NCBI GenBank assembly: GCA_030849805.1
Contig: JASANZ010001883.1
Location: 1 to 21,837, forward strand
Direction: 5' to 3'
From: Sergeia podlipaevii
Lineage: Eukaryota > Euglenozoa > Kinetoplastea > Trypanosomatida > Trypanosomatidae
Length of the DNA: 21,837 nt
The stretch's first letter is position 1; each line of letters opens with the position of its first letter. Under the pieces are notes generated by a model that made no database searches, had not been told where the DNA came from, and worked only from the letters and a program-made list of their open reading frames with translations. Shown one piece after another: positions 17,016 through 21,837 of the stretch. Position numbers and translations under genes: made by a program.

Positions 17016-19955
17016 ATGCCACAGAAGCACAAAGCAGCGCAGCGCCCCACTATTTCCCAAACCCGCGCGACGGCTCATACGGACGTTGTAGACCCAGGCG
17101 ACTCTTTACGCACAGAAGAAGCCACATGCCTTCCTTTGGAATCGTACTCCTCCCCTGGACTCTTGAATGCTGCTGATAGCAATGCTAGCCCTTGCACAGT
17201 GCAACCACTTCTCGAAGCCGCTCCTCCTCCCTATAGTGACAAAGACAAGCAAGGCGGCCAGTGCGCACCAACAGCGGCTTCACTCTCCTCGAGTTCGCCG
17301 AGAGCTAATATCTTTCTTTCTGCCTCTATGATGAAGCTAAGCGGTTTGAAACCGACTGATGGAAAGGGAGGTAGTCAGCGGCAGAGTTCACCTTCTTGCT
17401 CCTCTGAGGCTTCTTCTTACTTAGCCAACAAAAGCAGCACAAGGCAATGCGTCAGCAAAATAACCGGTAAACTAGCCTCATCTTTCCCTCAGAACCACAC
17501 ACCCGCAATTCCTCTCGACGGCGTCAGTCCCGCTCATGAGGATATCGTTTACGACCCGCAACGCCACGCTGAGTACCGCCAGCGATGGTCGGGGGTGGCG
17601 CTTGGGGCTACGTCAGGATTTATGTTTCTCCTTGTCGTTGCTATTGGCTATGCGCTTTATAGTCTGATCCAGCCTTACAAGTTGAGTGTGTGCACAGGAG
17701 CATTGCTTTCTATTGTGCTGCATCCCAGCAGCCGGGTGCGGTCTTCCTTGCATAGAGGTGCCTGCATCACACGCATGGAGCGCATGCAGCGACGCTGGAT
17801 GGATCACGGGGCTGTCTATAGCGTCCTTGGGTCCTGGATGTCGCTGTGGCACTTTTCATCCTATGTTATCATGCGTGTCGTGTTCTTCCTTGGAATGAAC
17901 AAAATCGAGTGGAGGGTGCAGGTGCCGCACCCCGTGATAGAAAGCGATGGAGACAAATGTGAAGTGGAGAGGAACGGCGGCCAAAGCGTGGGCTTCGCTT
18001 TTAAAGTGGAAAATAGCAAGGACTGTGGCACGGGAGATGATAATGTGGTGACCCCCATCTCGAGCCCTTCTACAGTTCATGATTGTGCCAAGTTTTCAGT
18101 TGAGCCGTGTCCCGTGCGCACCCAGCATGGCAAGCCACGAAGTGTGTTCCATAGTGCTCTGAGGAAGAAAAGGATGAAGGGAGAGGAGGTCAAACGAGAG
18201 GAAGCCACTGTGGGGCAACATGAAGCCTCCACTCCTTTGACGCCTTCATCGGCCCAACGGTATCAGCCGCAATCTACGAAGGTGAGAACCGTGGCGCAAC
18301 GGCAGCGTATGGTGGCGACAGTGAGGGGGAGATGGCTCCTGCGGCTCCTGACCTGTGTGAGTGTGACGTTTCTCTCTCACATGATGCTGGGGATTCAGTA
18401 CTTTGCTCTTCTACACGCCACGCTGTTTCTCTTGTTTCTTTTGCTGGTACCGTTTTTGCGCGTTGACACCTTCGTCACTGGCGCGTCGCGGCTGTGGTTC
18501 ACGGCACTTGTGGTCTTCTTTGTATGTGGGCTCTCGCTTAACTTTGCGAAGGATATCTTCACCATTAGTGAGGCCGTTCGCCGCACTACCTCAGCGGTAG
18601 TGAAGGGCGGTGTGCAGACCACACTTAACGCGTCAGGCCAAAGTATGATGCTTGGTGCTAGCGAGGTGGATTCTTCTCTTCAGCAGGGCAGGAAAACAAC
18701 GCTTGATGGCTCTCACAACAGCAGTGCCACTTTCCATGCTTCATTGGCGTCAGCGAGTAACTTTTTTGAGCTTCAGAACATTCAGTCGTTTATCATCTCC
18801 AGCGCGAATACGTTGGTGCTTCGTGAGCTATCTAACATTCTCAACCAGACTAACATGACTGAGATGGCGCTTGGTATGCTGGCGATGTTTGCGCCTGACG
18901 GAGGGGCCAGTTTCGCCGGCAGAGATACCTCCACGATGGTGAGGTCCCCCACCGGCACAGACGTCCTCTCGTCCTTGCCCAACTCGACTTTGCTGTTGTG
19001 GCCACGGTGGCTGTACAGCAAAGTGTTCAGTCTTGGGCAGTCAAAACATCTTGCAAATGGGCATGGGGCTATGAACAATAAAGGAGCCATTGATCCGCAC
19101 AACACCGTTGACTGGGTAGCCTTGGCAAAGTACCTCTCCTCTCATCTGCTCCCCTACGTGGAGTATGCGCTGCGTATGCTGGTGCACCTCGGCGCAAACC
19201 TTCTGAACTTCTTTGACTCCATCTACGCGTTGATGCTTTTCGTGCTTATATTTCGCTATCTCTCTCAGCTGGATCATACGATCCTTTTCTACGTAATCGC
19301 CAAGATGTTGAATGTCGTGGAGCCTGAGCTCGGCTCCCACCACGCACGCAACATCGAGCGTGACATCACCGTGTCCTTTGTAACGCTCTTGCTGTCCTTT
19401 TGGCATCTTGCGTGGTTTCACTTTTCCATCACATTTTGTGCCCTCAGCTTCTGGAACTTCCCCACTCCTTTTCTTTTTGGCACCGTCTCCGTGATACTCT
19501 CGCTCTTCCCACTTGTGCCTAAGTGGCTGAACCCGTGCGCCATCGCGCTCTGTGCGACTCTCATCCGCGCTGGCACCTCCGCTGATGAGGGCTTCCTCAG
19601 TGGTCTTCTGAGCTTTCAGGCCCAGACACTTCTTGTTGCGGCTTTTCTAGAGTACAGTGACGAGTGGCTGCTGTGCGTGTCGCGTGGACTGGGTGGGAAC
19701 TACGCCCTCGACATGGGTGGTCGTGAGTGGGAGCAGTTGCAGTCCTTCGTAGTGGGCACGGCTGTGGTGCTAGGCTTCGTTGCGTGGGGCACGCGCGGAA
19801 TTGTGTTGGGGCCTCTCACTGTTATCATCGCAAAGGTAGTGTTTGATAACTGGGATATAGTTCTCCTGAGCGGGACGAGGCATCGGGTCCGACATTGCAA
19901 CACACATCAGCGTCGTCCCAACTGCAGGCGCGTCGTCATTAGTGCCAAAGCATAG
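17016..19955 (+). CDS. Polytopic membrane protein of TMEM245 / AI-2E exporter-like type
   Basis: This 979-residue protein has a soluble Ser/Pro-rich N-terminus (1-190). Membrane segments follow at about 194-216, 275-294, 440-510 (several helices), 735-752 and 787-946 (several helices). Two hydrophilic loops, near 300-435 and 515-720, separate the membrane blocks. The first helix, followed by a PYKLSVCTGALLSIVLHP stretch, resembles the start of eukaryotic TMEM245. The last block ends in Gly-Phe-Val-Ala-Trp-Gly-x-x-Gly-Ile-Val-Leu-Gly-Pro (about 920-934), which fits the conserved C-terminal motif of the bacterial AI-2E exporter family (PF01594), to which TMEM245 belongs. The function of TMEM245 proteins is poorly known, and transport of a small solute is only inferred. 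The family call rests on reading motifs, not on a search. Confidence 0.68.
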   Translation: MPQKHKAAQRPTISQTRATAHTDVVDPGDSLRTEEATCLPLESYSSPGLLNAADSNASPCTVQPLLEAAPPPYSDKDKQGGQCAPTAASLSSSSPRANIFLSASMMKLSGLKPTDGKGGSQRQSSPSCSSEASSYLANKSSTRQCVSKITGKLASSFPQNHTPAIPLDGVSPAHEDIVYDPQRHAEYRQRWSGVALGATSGFMFLLVVAIGYALYSLIQPYKLSVCTGALLSIVLHPSSRVRSSLHRGACITRMERMQRRWMDHGAVYSVLGSWMSLWHFSSYVIMRVVFFLGMNKIEWRVQVPHPVIESDGDKCEVERNGGQSVGFAFKVENSKDCGTGDDNVVTPISSPSTVHDCAKFSVEPCPVRTQHGKPRSVFHSALRKKRMKGEEVKREEATVGQHEASTPLTPSSAQRYQPQSTKVRTVAQRQRMVATVRGRWLLRLLTCVSVTFLSHMMLGIQYFALLHATLFLLFLLLVPFLRVDTFVTGASRLWFTALVVFFVCGLSLNFAKDIFTISEAVRRTTSAVVKGGVQTTLNASGQSMMLGASEVDSSLQQGRKTTLDGSHNSSATFHASLASASNFFELQNIQSFIISSANTLVLRELSNILNQTNMTEMALGMLAMFAPDGGASFAGRDTSTMVRSPTGTDVLSSLPNSTLLLWPRWLYSKVFSLGQSKHLANGHGAMNNKGAIDPHNTVDWVALAKYLSSHLLPYVEYALRMLVHLGANLLNFFDSIYALMLFVLIFRYLSQLDHTILFYVIAKMLNVVEPELGSHHARNIERDITVSFVTLLLSFWHLAWFHFSITFCALSFWNFPTPFLFGTVSVILSLFPLVPKWLNPCAIALCATLIRAGTSADEGFLSGLLSFQAQTLLVAAFLEYSDEWLLCVSRGLGGNYALDMGGREWEQLQSFVVGTAVVLGFVAWGTRGIVLGPLTVIIAKVVFDNWDIVLLSGTRHRVRHCNTHQRRPNCRRVVISAKA

Positions 19956-20275
19956 TGTATTGCATAATAAGGAAGCACATATAGCAGTAACAGGAAGAAT
20001 GCACGTCGGGAAAGGTCATGTTTTCTTTTTTTTTCTCTCTCTCTGTTGTTATCCTACGTATGATATATATCCCACGCTTGAGTTGCACGCGAAAACAGTT
20101 ATCCATGGAGATGGGAAAGAATTGTTTTGCTGCGAGTTATGATGCGTAGGCTGTGGCTTTTTTTTTCTCTTACTGCTATTGTTGATGCTTCTCTTCTCTC
20201 TCTCCCTTCCTCTTCTCTTCGTTTACCCTTTCTCTCTCTTACGACTGTGATGTGCTGCTGACTGGTGCGCTGTCA
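19956..20275. other. Intergenic region before the DUF523 gene
   Basis: T/C-rich tracts at about 20021-20045 and 20157-20240 dominate. Between the second tract and the ATG at 20276 there is no AG dinucleotide, so the splice acceptor cannot be placed simply. No gene is seen. Confidence 0.55.
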
Positions 20276-21264
20276 ATGAAAGTGTTAGCACGCGGATCTC
20301 ATTTTTTGGCCGCCCATCCCTACATTTCTCGACGCTTTATCGAGACACGAGCACGACGGCGGATAGGCACTGCACATCTCAGTCGGGGTATATGGCGTGA
20401 CGTGGCGTGGGGCGACATGTTAGATGCATTCAGGTCCTCTACATCAACAGATGCACCATTAGTCACGAGTAGCAAGCAGGTGCTGCAGCAACAGTGCGGC
20501 ACTTGGGATGGATGGCTTTCAAGCGCCGACAGCCTCACAAAGCCTTGCATTCTTGTGAGCGCCTGCTTGCTGGGCAAGCCCGTTGCGTATCACGGCCGAG
20601 CTTTAGTCCCACGAAGTCGTCAGCAGCGCCACTCTCCTGTGCGCTTTATTATTGACGATGTCTGGCGCGCCCGACATCTCGTGGAGTGTGTAGCTGTGTG
20701 CCCAGAGATGGACATTCTTGGGTTACCGGCGCCACGACCCCACTGCGTCTATGTCAATCAGAGGTCCAGAAAGGGCATGGCGATGGAGCCGCAGCAGATA
20801 ATGGCCAGGTCAACGTCGTGGAGGCGAAGGAAGGCCGTACACTACTGACCTACTCACCCACTCACGATACAGTCGCCAATTTAATGCATCGCTCTGGCGG
20901 TGGTGATGGTGTTGGCAACAAGGAATGGCATGGTGCGCTAAGTAAATTAGACTGGTCCACCAGCGGAGTGGATGGGGTGCTGCTCAAGGCCCGCTCCCCC
21001 AGCTGCGGTGTAGTGGATGCGCGACACTACACAGATGTGGAGGCTGGTAGTGAGTACGCGCAGGGTGATGGCTTTTTTACTGCTCTGCTGCGCAACAGTA
21101 GTTGTACTGCTGGCGGGAGGCAACTTCCACCACTGGCCATTACCTCGGAGCGGTTGCTCAAGTACGGGGATGAGGTGGATGCAGCGACGGTCTCAATGGT
21201 CAATAGTCTTGACCTGTTTCTTGACGCCGTGCTCACCAGGTTTGAAGCACGCATCAATGCGTGA
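20276..21264 (+). CDS. DUF523 (TudS-like) Fe-S protein, interrupted by one frameshift
   Basis: Two overlapping frames together make one DUF523 protein. The first (from ATG 20276 to a stop at 20846-20848) carries an extension of about 90 residues, then the ILVSACLLG motif (Cys codon 20564-20566) and the CPE motif (Cys codon 20699-20701, Glu next but one). The second frame, one base back, carries the rest, including SPSCG (Cys codon 21004-21006), and ends at 21264. The bacterial member TudS removes sulfur from thiouracil with a [4Fe-4S] cluster held by three cysteines, with a Glu and a Ser as important residues; the equivalent Cys, Glu and Ser are all present here. Adding one C to the C run at 20738-20741 would join the frames and create the family motif PRPP, so one missing base (sequencing error or real mutation) is the simplest explanation. 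The family is mainly bacterial, which suggests old lateral transfer. The start is uncertain: an out-of-frame ATG at 20250 opens only three codons. Confidence 0.78.
20738..20741 (+). other. Probable frameshift site (C run)
   Basis: Upstream of this four-C run the DUF523 frame is 20276-based, and downstream the conserved residues continue in the frame one base back. The shift must lie between the CPE motif and about 20775. This run is the best candidate because one more C gives Pro-Arg-Pro-Pro, as in the family. Confidence 0.65.
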
Positions 21265-21602
21265 TGAACTGCAACAGGAGGAAAGATCAATTTTTACTGT
21301 ATATTATTGTTATTATTATTGCACATGCTTGTTAGAGCAGAACGCAAATCCTTTCTAAGAAAAAAAAAAAGAGATGAGAGAAACGAATGCCCTCGTGGAT
21401 AAAGCGCTAGTGTATTGACCCAGTGTATATAAAATCTATTATTCACCTTGTTGCTCTTCTTCATTTTTCTTTCTCTTGCTTTTCAGTAATCTTACTGCGC
21501 ATTATATACATAGATATACATATATAGAAGAAGTTATAAAGAAGGCCACTTTCTCATTCTTTGTTTCCTCCCTTTATTTTCTTCTTCTATACGTGCGGAG
21601 TA
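21265..21602. other. Intergenic region before the small Tim gene
   Basis: AT-rich 3' UTR and spacer with TTA/TTG repeats (about 21301-21320), an A run, TATA-like repeats near 21505-21525 and two pyrimidine tracts. No gene or RNA is recognised. Confidence 0.6.
21455..21600 (+). promoter_or_regulatory. Probable spliced-leader acceptor(s) of the small Tim gene
   Basis: Two candidates are visible: a strong T/C tract ending in TTTTCAG (AG 21485-21486), giving a 5' UTR of about 116 bases, and a second tract (about 21558-21590) with AG at 21599-21600, only two bases before the ATG. The first has the better match. Confidence 0.5.
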
Positions 21603-21837
21603 ATGAACCCCCAGCAACCACCTAGACGCAAGAGCGCGTTTACAGAAGAAGCCGAGCTTCTTCAGAAGATTCAGGAGGACCGCATGGCGTTTGATGCTAG
21701 CCTAGTGTGCCACAAGCGTTGCGTTGGTAACTACATGCTCAACCACTTGTATTTTGGCGAAAAGACATGCATGCAGAACTGTCTGGAGCGCATTAACCAA
21801 GTGACAGTCATCACCAATCTTAACTACAGCAAGTTTG
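21603..21837 (+). CDS. Small Tim chaperone (Tim8/9/10/13-type), 5' part only
   Basis: The frame runs from the ATG at 21603 to the window end, giving 78 residues plus one base, so the 3' end is cut off. It carries the twin Cys-x3-Cys signature of the small Tim family: Cys36/Cys40 and Cys56/Cys60, with 15 residues between the pairs. These proteins work as hexameric chaperones in the mitochondrial intermembrane space, carrying hydrophobic carriers to the TIM complex, and are imported by disulfide formation. There is no presequence, as expected. Trypanosomatids have several divergent members, so I do not choose among Tim8, 9, 10 or 13. The usual length is about 80-110 residues, so little is missing. 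Confidence 0.85.
   Translation, partial: MNPQQPPRRKSAFTEEAELLQKIQEDRMAFDASLVCHKRCVGNYMLNHLYFGEKTCMQNCLERINQVTVITNLNYSKF

Noticed and set aside
20250..20261. ATG at 20250 as the start of the DUF523 gene
   Set aside because: It is out of frame with the DUF523 domain and reaches a stop after three codons; it could only be an upstream ATG.

Overview
The window looks like nuclear DNA of a trypanosomatid (kinetoplastid protist). Every convincing gene is intron-less and lies on the + strand, as in a polycistronic transcription unit. The gaps are AT-rich, and almost every gene is preceded by a long pyrimidine tract ending in AG, which is the usual signal for spliced-leader trans-splicing. The clearest taxonomic marker is the transporter at 11041-12651. 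It matches the Leishmania myo-inositol/proton symporter closely and keeps Asp19 and Glu121 at the same residue numbers. Base composition is more AT-rich than I would expect for Leishmania itself, so an insect-type trypanosomatid is plausible, but I cannot fix the genus.

Layout, left to right: the end of an upstream intergenic region (1-245); a PPPDE (DeSI-type) cysteine peptidase with a long disordered tail (246-2921); a 1 kb gap holding a GC-rich, poly-C patch with an undetermined base; an AT-rich 806-residue protein of unknown function (3945-6365); a large divergent protein kinase with a DFS motif (6731-9889); a 1.15 kb gap; the myo-inositol symporter MIT (11041-12651); a 1.7 kb gap; an aldo-keto reductase (14391-15335); a small, probably mitochondrial single-pass protein (15854-16321); a 979-residue membrane protein of the TMEM245/AI-2E-exporter type (17016-19955); a DUF523 (TudS-like, Fe-S) protein broken by one frameshift (20276-21264); and the 5' part of a small Tim chaperone (21603 to the window end).

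The genes do not form a pathway. This is expected, because trypanosomatid transcription units group unrelated genes and regulate them after transcription, largely through UTRs. The most informative irregularities are the DUF523 frameshift (best explained by one missing C in a C run, since the repaired frame gives the family PRPP motif), a perfect 13-bp inverted repeat just after the small mitochondrial gene, and two poly-C tracts that each carry a single N. I found no tRNA, rRNA, CRISPR array or mobile element, and I saw no system that I would call undescribed.
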